From Halomonas sp. (GTDB lineage: Bacteria > Pseudomonadota > Gammaproteobacteria > Pseudomonadales > Halomonadaceae): a stretch of 64,000 nt of DNA. Shown one piece after another: positions 36,658-45,924 of the stretch. A program made the position numbers and the translations under genes. The first letter of the stretch is position 1; every line of letters begins with the position of its first letter. Below the pieces are notes generated by a model, which worked only from the letters and a program-made list of their open reading frames with translations, ran no database searches and was not told where the DNA came from. The DNA is taken from NCBI RefSeq assembly GCF_011050415.1, contig NZ_DRFS01000027.1, forward strand, positions 1 through 64,000, read 5' to 3'.

Positions 36658-37750
36658 AATCACCCTCAAAGGCTTGGCTCACGCCTATACCAAAACGCCA
36701 ACCGGTGCAGCGGACTATGCTATTCGGCATATGGATCATGTATGGCATCAAGGCGGCGCCTATGCCCTATTAGGCCCGTCGGGCTGTGGTAAATCCACAT
36801 TGCTGAATATCATCTCCGGGCTACTCGAGCCTTCCGATGGTGACGTGCTGTTTGATGGTCATCGGGTCAATGAGCTGCCCCCTGAAGAGCGCAACATCGC
36901 CCAGGTTTTCCAGTTCCCAGTGATCTACGACACCATGACGGTGTTCGACAATCTCGCTTTTCCATTGCGCAATATGAACACCCCCGAGTATCGGGTAAAA
37001 CCCAAGGTGTTAGAGGTCGCCGATATTCTTGAGCTAACGCCTCTGCTATGGCGTAAAGCGAAAAACTTAACCGCCGATGAGAAGCAGAAAGTCTCCATGG
37101 GGCGTGGGCTGGTGCGCGATGACGTCACCGCGATTCTGTTTGACGAGCCGCTTACCGTGATTGACCCACAGCTCAAGTGGAAACTGCGCCGTAAGCTTAA
37201 AGAGATTCACGAGCGCTTCAACATCACCATGATTTACGTCACTCACGACCAGCTTGAGGCCTCCACCTTCGCGGATAAAATTGCCGTGATGTACGAAGGC
37301 CAAGTCGTGCAGTTCGGTACGCCTAGAGAGCTATTTGAGCGCCCGGCACATACCTTCGTGGGTTACTTTATTGGCAGCCCTGGCATGAATTTTATGGCGG
37401 TGGAGTATCGCGCAGAGCAGGTAATGTTCGGTGCCCAGCCCTTACCCGTGACCGAACAGCTCAAACGCGATGTTGCCGGCGCCACCTCTACCAATATCAA
37501 GCTGGGTATCCGGCCCGAATTTATCACCATTTCCACCAGTTCGATGGCCGACAGTGTGCCGATCCAAATTGTCAGCGTGCAAGATTTGGGCACTTACTCC
37601 CTGCTCACTTTCAAGCTTAACGAGCAAACCTTTAAGGCGCGCTTACCCGAGGGTCACCCGCCAGTGAGCGAGCAGGCGTATGCCCACTTCGAACATGCCA
37701 AGGTAGCGCTGTATATCGACGAATACTTAGTGGAGATCGGCCATGAATAA
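36650..37750 (+). CDS. glpT: Glycerol ABC importer ATPase GlpT (signature motif degenerate)
   Basis: A 366-aa MalK-type ATPase with a standard Walker A GPSGCGKST (42-50), Walker B AILFDEP with Glu166 and the switch His199 in YVTHDQ, but the ABC signature LSGGQ is LTADE (140-144). Together with GlpS this gives one canonical ATP site (GlpT Walker/His plus GlpS LSGGQ) and one degenerate site. It overlaps glpP by 8 bases. It should not be confused with the glycerol-3-phosphate antiporter GlpT of E. coli. Confidence 0.9.
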   Translation: MAEITLKGLAHAYTKTPTGAADYAIRHMDHVWHQGGAYALLGPSGCGKSTLLNIISGLLEPSDGDVLFDGHRVNELPPEERNIAQVFQFPVIYDTMTVFDNLAFPLRNMNTPEYRVKPKVLEVADILELTPLLWRKAKNLTADEKQKVSMGRGLVRDDVTAILFDEPLTVIDPQLKWKLRRKLKEIHERFNITMIYVTHDQLEASTFADKIAVMYEGQVVQFGTPRELFERPAHTFVGYFIGSPGMNFMAVEYRAEQVMFGAQPLPVTEQLKRDVAGATSTNIKLGIRPEFITISTSSMADSVPIQIVSVQDLGTYSLLTFKLNEQTFKARLPEGHPPVSEQAYAHFEHAKVALYIDEYLVEIGHE

Positions 37751-38630
37751 TAAAGTACCTAACAATAGAGCGTGGCTGCTGGTACTCCCCATGCTGGTAT
37801 TGGTGGCCTTTTCTGCGGTGATTCCATTGATGACCGTGGTGAACTACTCAGTTCAGGACGTACTCGGCCCTAATGCACGCTTTTTTACCGGCACCGAGTG
37901 GTTTCAAAGCATCCTTAACAACAGTGCACTGCAAGCGGCCTTCCTGCGCCAAATTTCATTCTCGCTGATTATTCTAGCCATTCAGATTCCATTGGGTATT
38001 GGCATCGCGCTGATTATGCCTAAGCGCGGTTGGCAGGCCTCCGCGGTGCTGATCTTGATTACGCTGCCGCTGTTAATCCCATGGAACGTAGTCGGCAGTA
38101 TCTGGCAAATATTTACCCGTGGTGACATCGGCTTAATGGGCTGGAGCCTGCGCGAGCTGGGCATCAACTACAACATAACCCGCAATGCGGGCGATGCCTG
38201 GGCAACGATCATTTTAATGGACGTGTGGCACTGGACGCCGCTAGTCGCCATGCTTTGCTACAGCGGACTACGCTCGATACCCGAAGCGTATTACCAAGCC
38301 GCGCGTATTGACCGTGCCTCTAAATGGGCGGTGTTCCGCTATATCCAACTGCCCAAGCTCACCAACGTGCTGGTTATCGCCGTGCTACTGCGCTTTATGC
38401 ACTCGTTCATGATTTACGCTGAGCCGTTTGTGCTAACCGGCGGTGGGCCCGGCAGTTCGACTACCTTCTTAAGCCAGTCGCTGGCTACCATGGCCATCGG
38501 CCAACAGGATTTAGGCCCCTCTGCTGCATTTTCGCTGATTTACTTCCTGGTCATTCTGCTGGTCAGTTGGGTGTTCTACACCACCATCATGAATATGCAG
38601 AAAGACAAACCGCCGCATGGGGGTGCCTAA
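37743..38630 (+). CDS. glpP: Glycerol ABC importer permease GlpP
   Basis: A 295-aa permease of the sugar/glycerol ABC type with six helices. The EAA loop that contacts the ATPase is visible as SIPEAYYQAARIDRASKWAVFRYIQLPKL. The N-terminus NRAWLLVLPMLVLVAFSAVIPLMTVVNYS is typical of MalF-type subunits. It overlaps glpT by 8 bases and ends just before glpQ. Confidence 0.92.
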   Translation: MNNKVPNNRAWLLVLPMLVLVAFSAVIPLMTVVNYSVQDVLGPNARFFTGTEWFQSILNNSALQAAFLRQISFSLIILAIQIPLGIGIALIMPKRGWQASAVLILITLPLLIPWNVVGSIWQIFTRGDIGLMGWSLRELGINYNITRNAGDAWATIILMDVWHWTPLVAMLCYSGLRSIPEAYYQAARIDRASKWAVFRYIQLPKLTNVLVIAVLLRFMHSFMIYAEPFVLTGGGPGSSTTFLSQSLATMAIGQQDLGPSAAFSLIYFLVILLVSWVFYTTIMNMQKDKPPHGGA

Positions 38631-38631
38631 C

Positions 38632-39528
38632 ATGAGCTACCAACTCGAAAACAGTCAGCGCGGCGAAAAATATAATACGATCTTCAGTAAGGTCACCCCG
38701 GCGCAGCGGCGCAATCGCAATGCGCGTTCACGCTGGCGCGCTCGCCTGCTGCTGGGCCTTTACCTAGTATTAATGATTTTGCCGATCTACTGGCTGATCA
38801 ATATGTCGCTACAAACCAATAGCGAAATATTGGGCTCCATGACGCTGTGGCCGCAAAATCTTACCTTCGATAACTACATCGGCATTTTTACCAACCCCAG
38901 TTGGTACATGGGCTACGTTAACTCGATGCTCTATGTGGCGATGAATATGCTCATTACCATTTGCGTAGCATTACCTGCGGCCTATGCGTTTAGTCGCTAT
39001 ACGTTTATTGGCGACAAGCATCTGTTCTTTTGGCTATTAACTAACTTAATGGCGCCGCCAGCCGTATTTCTACTGCCCTACTTTCAGCTTTACTACTCGG
39101 TGGGGTTGTTCGACACCCACATAGCGGTCGCGTTGGCCCACTGCCTGTTCAACATTCCATTGGCGATCTGGATCTTGGAAGGCTTTATGAGCAGCGTACC
39201 TAAAGAGATCGACGAAACCGCCTATATCGATGGCTATAGCTTTCCGAAATTCTTTATCAAGATTTTCATCCCCATGATCCGTTCGGGCATTGGCGTCACG
39301 CTGTTCTTCCTATTTATGTTCTCGTGGGTGGAGCTATTGCTGGCGCGTACGTTGACGGCGACCAGCGCTCAGCCAATCGGGATGATTATGACCCGCACAT
39401 CGACAGCCTCGGGTATTGACTGGGGCACCTTGGCCGCCGCTGGGGTGCTCACCATTATCCCCGGCATTTTAGTGGTCTATTTCGTTCGCAACCATATCGC
39501 CAAGGGTTTCGCCCTGGGCCGTACCTGA
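38632..39528 (+). CDS. glpQ: Glycerol ABC importer permease GlpQ
   Basis: A 298-aa MalG-type permease with the EAA loop SVPKEIDETAYIDGYSFPKFFIKIFIP. The ATG at 38632 (MSYQLENSQ), one base after the glpP stop, is preferred over an earlier in-frame start inside glpP. It pairs with GlpP to form the membrane channel. This is not the glycerophosphodiesterase that has the same symbol in E. coli. Confidence 0.92.
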   Translation: MSYQLENSQRGEKYNTIFSKVTPAQRRNRNARSRWRARLLLGLYLVLMILPIYWLINMSLQTNSEILGSMTLWPQNLTFDNYIGIFTNPSWYMGYVNSMLYVAMNMLITICVALPAAYAFSRYTFIGDKHLFFWLLTNLMAPPAVFLLPYFQLYYSVGLFDTHIAVALAHCLFNIPLAIWILEGFMSSVPKEIDETAYIDGYSFPKFFIKIFIPMIRSGIGVTLFFLFMFSWVELLLARTLTATSAQPIGMIMTRTSTASGIDWGTLAAAGVLTIIPGILVVYFVRNHIAKGFALGRT

Positions 39529-39540
39529 GGAGAGCACATA

Positions 39541-39813
39541 ATGTCTTGGATGGTATGGACAATGCCGACAGCCATATTTTTTTCATCTATCGCTGCCATG
39601 CTGGCGGGCATGACGATATGGGAAGTTCTATCGCCGACTATAGAGCGCAAAGGGTTTTTACCCATTGCGACCACCCGTGGAGACCGGCTGTTTATTAGCC
39701 TGCTCTCTGCGGCGTTTATCCACCTGGGAGTGATTGGCTTCACTTCATTATCCATTTGGATTGCACTAGCAGTATCAGCCTTATGGCTGCTGGTGTTGAT
39801 GCGTTGGGGCTAG
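39541..39813 (+). CDS. DUF2160 small membrane protein of the glycerol importer
   Basis: A 90-aa hydrophobic protein with two to three helices and a short basic loop (ERKGFLPIATTRGDR). It is 12 bases after glpQ with AGGAG in front. DUF2160 proteins regularly sit between the permease and binding-protein genes of glpSTPQV-type operons, so it is probably an accessory subunit of this importer; its role is not known to me. Confidence 0.85.
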   Translation: MSWMVWTMPTAIFFSSIAAMLAGMTIWEVLSPTIERKGFLPIATTRGDRLFISLLSAAFIHLGVIGFTSLSIWIALAVSALWLLVLMRWG

Positions 39814-39907
39814 CGTTTAAGAAGCTACTTAAACAACCAAGCCAACGTTAAATCGGTATCAAGGATGGCCAAGCCAACAGGGAAGAAAACAACAAAACGA
39901 GGTCAAC

Positions 39908-41656
39908 ATGCAAAAGCACTATAACAAATTCAAACTAACGGCCCTTGCAGCCGGGCTGATGCTGGCATCGGGGGCGCTCTCTGCTCAGGAGCAGGATGCC
40001 CGTGCCATCGCTGAACGCTTGGTCGATGAGCACTTCCAAAACTCAACGCTGAGCCGTGAAGAGCAGATCGAAGAGCTGATGTGGTTTGCCAATGCGGCCG
40101 AGCCCTTCCGGGGCATGGACATTCAAACCGTCGCCGAAGGCCTCACTACCCATGTTTATGAAAGCGAGGTATTGGCCAAAGCCTTCAGTGAGCTTACCGG
40201 CATTAACATAACCCACAACATCATTGGTGAAGGTGATGTGGTGGATACCATGCAGAACCAGATGCAGTCGGGTAACAGCATCTATGACGGTTTTGTGAAT
40301 GATACCGACTCCATCGGCACGCATATTCGTTATGGCACCACCATTAACCTTTCCGAGGCGATGGAGAACGAATGGGCTGACTATACGTTGCCCACGCTGG
40401 ATTTGGATGACTTTATCGGCTTGCAGTACGGCACCGGACCGGATGGCAGCATCTTTCAGTTGCCTACCCAGCAGTTTGCCAACCTATATTGGTTCCGCTA
40501 TGACTGGTTCACCGACCCCGACTTAATGGCCCAGTTTGAAGAGCTTTACGGTTATGAACTGGGTGTACCTACCAACTGGACCGCCTACGAGGATATCGCT
40601 GAGTTCTTCACGGAGCACGTAGGTGAGATTGACGGTACCAGGGTTTACGGCCATATGGATTATGGTCGCCGTGACCCATCATTGGGCTGGCGTTTCCACG
40701 ACTCCTGGCTCTCCATGGCGGGTATGGGAAGCCCCGGTGTCCCCTTCGGCAACCCGGTGGATGACTGGGGCATTCGTGTCAATGAAGAGAGCCAGCCCGT
40801 CGGCGCTAGCGTAAGCCGAGGCGGTGCTACCAACTCACCTGCTTCCGTGTTTGCCATGCAAAAAGCCGTTGATTGGCTACGCGACTATGCTCCTGAAGAA
40901 GCTCAAGGGATGACCTTCGGTGAAGCAGGCCCCGTACCTGCGCAAGGCCATATCGCACAACAGATCTTCTGGTACACCGCCTTCACTGCCGATATGACTG
41001 ATCCAGCGGTTGCGGTCACCGATGATGAAGGTAACCCGCTATGGCGCATGGCACCTTCCCCCACTGGCCCTTACTGGGAAGAGGGGATGAAAGTGGGTTA
41101 TCAAGATGTGGGAGCGTGGACGTTCTTTGATTCAACACCTGAAGATCGTCGCACCGCCGCCTGGCTGTTCGGACAGTTCACCGTGTCTAAAACGGTATCG
41201 CTGGAAAAACTCATGCACGGTTTAACGCCGATTCGTGAGTCGGACATCTTCTCTGAGCAGATGACGGAAATGGCACCTAAGCTTGGTGGCTTAGTGGAGT
41301 TCTATCGCAGCCCCAACGAGTCCAACTGGACACCGACCGGTACCAACGTGCCTGACTACCCACGTATGGCACCCCTCTGGTGGCAGAACCTTGCACCGGT
41401 GATGAGTGGTGAAGTCACGCCTCAGGAAGGTCTTGATAAGCTTGCAGCCGAAATGGACAGCACCATGAGCCGCCTTGCGCGCGCCAATGTTTTCGACAGC
41501 TACGCCCCAGTGCTAAATGAAGAGCAAGACCCGCAGATATGGCTGGACCAAGAAGGTGCGCCGAAACCGAAGCTTGATGATGAAATGCCCCAAGGCACCA
41601 CCGTTCCTTACGATGAAATGATGGAAGCCTGGATGGCAGCAGGTACGCGCCAGTAA
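39908..41656 (+). CDS. glpV: Glycerol ABC importer binding protein GlpV
   Basis: A 582-aa periplasmic binding protein, long for the family but normal for GlpV. The signal peptide ends near SALSAQEQ (about residue 27). The body is acidic, as expected in a halophile. It binds glycerol (by homology with the Rhizobium system) and delivers it to GlpPQ. The GAGG ribosome site precedes the ATG. A strong hairpin follows, which may set its high mRNA level relative to glpD. Confidence 0.9.
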   Translation: MQKHYNKFKLTALAAGLMLASGALSAQEQDARAIAERLVDEHFQNSTLSREEQIEELMWFANAAEPFRGMDIQTVAEGLTTHVYESEVLAKAFSELTGINITHNIIGEGDVVDTMQNQMQSGNSIYDGFVNDTDSIGTHIRYGTTINLSEAMENEWADYTLPTLDLDDFIGLQYGTGPDGSIFQLPTQQFANLYWFRYDWFTDPDLMAQFEELYGYELGVPTNWTAYEDIAEFFTEHVGEIDGTRVYGHMDYGRRDPSLGWRFHDSWLSMAGMGSPGVPFGNPVDDWGIRVNEESQPVGASVSRGGATNSPASVFAMQKAVDWLRDYAPEEAQGMTFGEAGPVPAQGHIAQQIFWYTAFTADMTDPAVAVTDDEGNPLWRMAPSPTGPYWEEGMKVGYQDVGAWTFFDSTPEDRRTAAWLFGQFTVSKTVSLEKLMHGLTPIRESDIFSEQMTEMAPKLGGLVEFYRSPNESNWTPTGTNVPDYPRMAPLWWQNLAPVMSGEVTPQEGLDKLAAEMDSTMSRLARANVFDSYAPVLNEEQDPQIWLDQEGAPKPKLDDEMPQGTTVPYDEMMEAWMAAGTRQ

Positions 41657-41673
41657 TCACTACGTTATAGCTT

Positions 41674-41700
41674 GCAAGGCGGGTGTTATGCCCGCCTTGC
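41674..41700 (+). terminator. Stem-loop between glpV and glpD
   Basis: Perfect 10-bp stem GCAAGGCGGG/CCCGCCTTGC with a 7-nt loop, 18 bases after the glpV stop. No T-run follows (CAAGTGTTTC), so it is more likely an mRNA-stabilising hairpin or attenuator than a full stop. Confidence 0.6.
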
Positions 41701-41782
41701 CAAGTGTTTCATTGGCGGCATGCACTGCATAAAAGATAACCCCCACTGCAACCGGGCTTTTTAATGGTTAATTGGAACCGCT

Positions 41783-43429
41783 ATGAAACTGCGTAATAGA
41801 AACATTGAGAAATTACCCACCGAAACATTTGATGCCCTGATCATAGGGGGCGGGATTAATGGTGCAGCCACAGCGGCGGCACTGGCAGGTAAAGGCGCCA
41901 AAGTCGCCCTGATTGATCGCGGTGACTTTGCGGGCAGTACCAGCATGCACTCATCCAACTTGGTATGGGGCGGCATTAAGTATATGGAGAGCAAGGATTT
42001 TGCCTTGGTCCGTAAACTTTGCAAAAGCCGTAATCACTTAATCAAGAGTTACCCTTCTACGGTGCAGGAAATTCGCTTCCTGACCACTATTTCTAAAGGT
42101 TTCCGCCATTCTCCTCACTACCTATGGGCGGGCACCTGGCTTTACTGGCTGATGGGCAATGGGTTTACCAAACTACCGCGCTTGCTCTCGCCGAAAAAAA
42201 TTAAGCAAGAAGAGCCAATTATCGACATCAATGGCTCCATTGGCGGCTTCGAGTACTCTGATGCCTATTTACACGATAACGATGCCCGCTTTGTTTTTAA
42301 CTTTGTGCGTCATGCGCTCAACTATGGGGCCATTGCTGCCAACTATGTTGAATCACTCGGTGCCGAGCGGGTCGATGATTTATGGGTCACCAAAGCGCGC
42401 AACGTCATGGATGGCAGCACGTTTAATATTCGTTCCAAAGTATTGATTAATGCGGCAGGACCCTGGGTAGATCAACACAATGAGCTGACCGGGCAAAAAA
42501 CGACCCATCATCATCTCTACTCCAAGGGTATTCATCTTATTGTTCCTCAGTTAACCAACACCCAGCGCGTATTAGCATTCTTTGCGGATGATGGTCGGCT
42601 ATTCTTTGTCATTCCCATGGGCAACCGCACCTGCATTGGCACGACCGACACCCATATGGAACACCCCGAGGTCGACGTCACCGCTGACGATATCGCCTTT
42701 GTGCTGGAAAACATTAATAAGCGTCTTACCCTCGATAAGCCGCTGACCCAAGACGATATTATTTCGACCCGCTGTGGCGTGCGTCCACTGGCCATTAAAG
42801 CCGACCAGGGTAGCGATCGCGACTTTCTCCAGCTCTCCCGCAAGCATGTGGTCGATACCAATACTGACAGCGCTCATATCAGCATTTTTGGCGGCAAACT
42901 CACCGACTGTTTGAATGTCGGTGATGAAATTGCCGAAGAAATTAGCCGCTTGGGCGTGACCCTGACCGACCCTGATTTTCAGTGGTACGGCGAGCCACCT
43001 GACCCCGTGAAGCAGCAGTTTATGGATCAAGCCAAACGCATGAATCTGGACGCCATGACGGCGCCCACCTCTTCAGAGATGCTTTCTACTCGGCTATGGC
43101 GCCGCTACGCTGATCAAGCCATTCAAATGCTTGAAAAAATTCGTCAAGACCCTGCGCAAAGCGAAATTCTCATTGAAGGCACTGAGTATATTCGCTGCGA
43201 ATTAGAGCATGCCCGTGATCACGAGATGATCACCCAGCTAGAAGATTTTCTACGCCGCCGTGCCAAAGTATCACTGGTCGTGCGTCATGAGCAGCTGCGC
43301 CAATCCACCGGTTTAAAAGAGGCCTGTCGCGTGTTATTTGGGGACGATGCTGAAGAGCGCTTTAATCGTTATTTTGAACAAAACCGTGATACTGCGTTGC
43401 CATTAACACCTTCCGCAGTGGTGCAATAG
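41783..43429 (+). CDS. glpD: Glycerol-3-phosphate dehydrogenase (FAD)
   Basis: A 548-aa flavoprotein that oxidises glycerol-3-phosphate to dihydroxyacetone phosphate and feeds electrons to quinone. The FAD-binding start DALIIGGGINGAATAAALAGKGAKVALID and the MHSSNLVWGGIKYM segment are typical. Further family blocks are NAAGPWVDQ, TCIGTTDTHMEHP and GVRPLAI. It follows the importer genes and probably depends on read-through past the glpV hairpin, since no clear promoter is visible in the 126-base gap. Confidence 0.95.
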   Translation: MKLRNRNIEKLPTETFDALIIGGGINGAATAAALAGKGAKVALIDRGDFAGSTSMHSSNLVWGGIKYMESKDFALVRKLCKSRNHLIKSYPSTVQEIRFLTTISKGFRHSPHYLWAGTWLYWLMGNGFTKLPRLLSPKKIKQEEPIIDINGSIGGFEYSDAYLHDNDARFVFNFVRHALNYGAIAANYVESLGAERVDDLWVTKARNVMDGSTFNIRSKVLINAAGPWVDQHNELTGQKTTHHHLYSKGIHLIVPQLTNTQRVLAFFADDGRLFFVIPMGNRTCIGTTDTHMEHPEVDVTADDIAFVLENINKRLTLDKPLTQDDIISTRCGVRPLAIKADQGSDRDFLQLSRKHVVDTNTDSAHISIFGGKLTDCLNVGDEIAEEISRLGVTLTDPDFQWYGEPPDPVKQQFMDQAKRMNLDAMTAPTSSEMLSTRLWRRYADQAIQMLEKIRQDPAQSEILIEGTEYIRCELEHARDHEMITQLEDFLRRRAKVSLVVRHEQLRQSTGLKEACRVLFGDDAEERFNRYFEQNRDTALPLTPSAVVQ

Positions 43430-43503
43430 TCCCAACGATTTACTATCTATTCATTGCTGTAGCACATTAAGCGCTGTAGCAAAGCTAAATCACTAAAAAG
43501 AAA

Positions 43504-43533
43504 AAGCCCCCCTCATCTAAATAAGGGGGGCTT
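43504..43533 (-). terminator. Terminator for the 74-aa gene (also ends glpD)
   Basis: Perfect 10-bp GC-rich stem AAGCCCCCCT/AGGGGGGCTT with a 10-nt loop. On the minus strand it is followed by TTTTTCTTTTT, making a strong terminator for the gene at 43565. It lies 75 bases after glpD and may also halt that convergent transcript. Confidence 0.88.
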
Positions 43534-43564
43534 AAGGTCACTTATCAATTACTAAGATCGCGTT

Positions 43565-43789
43565 TTACTCTTCATCTTCAATGCGTCGCTGAGAATCCCC
43601 GGATAGCACTTCATCCCAGGCCTCTTCGAGTGTGCAGCCTGAGCGGCTATCGACGGTGTCGATGACTTCAACCGCGTGTTGCAGTGACTCACGACTGCCC
43701 TTCAGTGCCACAACCAGCCTGGCTAGATCTTGTTTACTGAAGGAGCTGGCGATACTGTCGGCTTGTTGGCTCAGTTCGATGCAGTTCAT
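43565..43789 (-). CDS. Small acidic protein of unknown function (74 aa)
   Basis: A 74-aa acidic, mostly helical protein (MNCIELSQQADSIASSFS start; EEAWDEVLSG and RIEDEE at the end). No signal peptide or membrane segment, and no family recognised. It is monocistronic, with its own strong terminator immediately downstream, which supports it being a real gene. Confidence 0.7.
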   Translation of the reverse strand: MNCIELSQQADSIASSFSKQDLARLVVALKGSRESLQHAVEVIDTVDSRSGCTLEEAWDEVLSGDSQRRIEDEE

Positions 43790-44315
43790 TAGTAATACCT
43801 CATGGTATGGTCATCCGCTGCCCGTCCGAAATCGGTTTCAAAGCAGCCATCTTATTAATGACGAATGGTGACGTTGCTACTCATGCTGAGCCGGATAAGT
43901 GCTCAGTTCGGTAACTGCGAAACGGTCACAAGCTTTTCAAGACCTTCGCCTTTAGCGCTTGGGTTATGCTGAAGCGCTATGGTTCTGTAGCAGGGATTAG
44001 GTGAGTGATTCGGGATAACAAAACACCCTCCTGATCCATGTCTTTACTATGGTTCAGTGCAGCAAAACGCACAATGCGTCATTGGCCGCACGGGCGGTTG
44101 TAACTAAACTACATAAACGAGAATTAAGCACAAACTGTGTTAAATACTTTCATAAGGGGCGCTTAAAGCGCAAATATGGCGGCCAATAGAACAACTGGCC
44201 GCCATATTATAAGGCAAATAAACTAATTAGGTAGCCTGCTTAAGTAGTATTTTTTAAGTTGTACATTTAAATAGTGTGACTAATTAGCCATTTAAAATGA
44301 ACACTACAAAAACGT
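43790..44315. other. 526-base non-coding gap with a 13-bp perfect hairpin
   Basis: No convincing gene on either strand. 44173-44208 is a perfect 13-bp stem (AATATGGCGGCCA and complement, 10-nt loop) about 108 bases beyond the glpK stop, probably ending or protecting the glpK mRNA. A smaller AGCGCTT/AAGCGCT stem lies at 43954-43978. The promoter of the 74-aa gene must be at the left edge. Confidence 0.55.
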
Positions 44316-45803
44316 TTAAGCATTAGAGCGAACCCGTGAGACTGCATCTAGCCAGCCTTTATAAAGCGCTTCACGGGTGGTTTCATCCATGGCTGGTGTA
44401 AAGCTTCTCTCACAGCGCCATAGCTGTTCAATCTCTTCCAGGGTCTGATACCAGCCTAAACGGAGCCCAGCTAAGTAGGCGGCGCCCAGCGCGGTGGTTT
44501 CAAGAATAGTCGGTCGATCCACCTGGACGCCAAGCATATCGGCAAGAAATTGCATCACCCAACTGTTTTTCACCATGCCACCGTCGACACGTAAATTGCC
44601 TGGCGGGATGTCTATATCATCATTCATGCAGTGCTGAAGATCACGGGTTTGGTAACACACCGCCTGAAGCCCAGCGGCAACTATCTCAGCGATACCGGTA
44701 TCCCGCGTTAAGCCAAAAATCGCTCCCCGCGCTTTTGGGTCCCAGTAAGGCGCGCCTAACCCGGTAAACGCAGGCACCAGATAAACGCTGTGACCACTAC
44801 GGGTTTTCTGGGCCAACGCCTCGGTTTCTGAGGCATCGGCAAATAGGTTGAGCCCGTCGCGCAACCACTGCACCGTTGCCCCAGCAACAAAAATACTGCC
44901 TTCCATTGCATAGGTAGGCTTGCCATTAAGCCGATAGCCAATGGTGGTCAACAGCCGATTGCGGGACAGCGACGCCGTTTCACCGGTGTTAACAATCATA
45001 AAGCAGCCCGTGCCGTAAGTACTTTTGCCCATTCCCGGTTTGAAGCACGCTTGGCCTACCAAGGCAGCCTGCTGATCCCCCGCCACCCCAGCAATGGATA
45101 ACGGCGTGCCCAACCATTTTGCCTCAGTCGTACCAAAATCATCGCTTGAGTCTTTTACCTCGGGTAGCAGGTTGCCGGGGATGTTAAATAGCGCTAGCAG
45201 CTCTTCATCCCACTCCTGAGTGTGGATATTAAACAGCGCCGTACGCGAAGCGTTAGTAGCGTCTGTCACGTGCCGAAGACCACCGGTTAGCCGCCAAATC
45301 AAAAAGCTATCGACGGTGCCAAAGGCAAGCTCCCCCTTCTCAGCACGGGCTCGCGCGCCCTCTACATTGTCCAGAATCCAGGCAAGCTTGGTCGCCGAGA
45401 AGTAAGGATCAATCAGCAAACCGGTTTTTGCTTGAACAGTGCCCGTATGGCCGTTATCTCGCAATGACTGACATACATCTGAGGTACGTCGATCCTGCCA
45501 AACGATAGCATTGTAGAGCGGTTTACCACTGCTGCGATCCCACAGGATGGTGGTTTCACGCTGGTTGGTAATACCGATACCGGCGATCTGCTCAGCGGAA
45601 ATTGCCGCTTTTTCGATAACGTTTCGGCAAGTTGCGACTACCGTATCCCAAATATCCTCAGGGTCATGCTCGATCCACCCATCGTGGGGAAAGTGTTGGG
45701 TGAATTCCTGCTGGGCAACAGCAGCAATCTGCCCTTGGCGGTCAAATAGGATAGCGCGAGAACTGGTGGTACCTTGATCAATGGCAAGAATAAAAGAGGA
45801 CAT
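44316..45803 (-). CDS. glpK: Glycerol kinase
   Basis: A 495-aa FGGY-family kinase that phosphorylates glycerol to glycerol-3-phosphate, trapping it in the cytoplasm for GlpD. The start MSSFILAIDQGTTSSRAILFD, the GITNQRETTILWDR and STYGTGCFMIVNTG stretches, and GLGAPYWDPKARG are all diagnostic. Length is normal. It lies 121 bases downstream of glpR on the same strand, with three TTCG repeats in that gap. Confidence 0.97.
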   Translation of the reverse strand: MSSFILAIDQGTTSSRAILFDRQGQIAAVAQQEFTQHFPHDGWIEHDPEDIWDTVVATCRNVIEKAAISAEQIAGIGITNQRETTILWDRSSGKPLYNAIVWQDRRTSDVCQSLRDNGHTGTVQAKTGLLIDPYFSATKLAWILDNVEGARARAEKGELAFGTVDSFLIWRLTGGLRHVTDATNASRTALFNIHTQEWDEELLALFNIPGNLLPEVKDSSDDFGTTEAKWLGTPLSIAGVAGDQQAALVGQACFKPGMGKSTYGTGCFMIVNTGETASLSRNRLLTTIGYRLNGKPTYAMEGSIFVAGATVQWLRDGLNLFADASETEALAQKTRSGHSVYLVPAFTGLGAPYWDPKARGAIFGLTRDTGIAEIVAAGLQAVCYQTRDLQHCMNDDIDIPPGNLRVDGGMVKNSWVMQFLADMLGVQVDRPTILETTALGAAYLAGLRLGWYQTLEEIEQLWRCERSFTPAMDETTREALYKGWLDAVSRVRSNA

Positions 45804-45809
45804 ATCAAG

Positions 45810-45852
45810 TTCGCTTTTTGTAGGATTTTCGATTTTGTATGATTTCTTTCGC
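45810..45852 (-). promoter_or_regulatory. Candidate GlpR repeats upstream of glpK
   Basis: TTCG half-sites recur at 45810 (TTCGCTTTT), 45828 (TTCGATTTT) and 45848 (TTCGCTTTA), spaced 18 and 20 bases, about two helix turns. The same core appears upstream of glpS. This is an array to which a multimeric DeoR-family repressor such as GlpR could bind. Confidence 0.55.
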
Positions 45853-45924
45853 TTTATTATGATTCAAGGCTACTCCAGCCGCTATCATTGCTCAAGGATG
45901 AAACTAATCTCGTCAGCCTCTATG

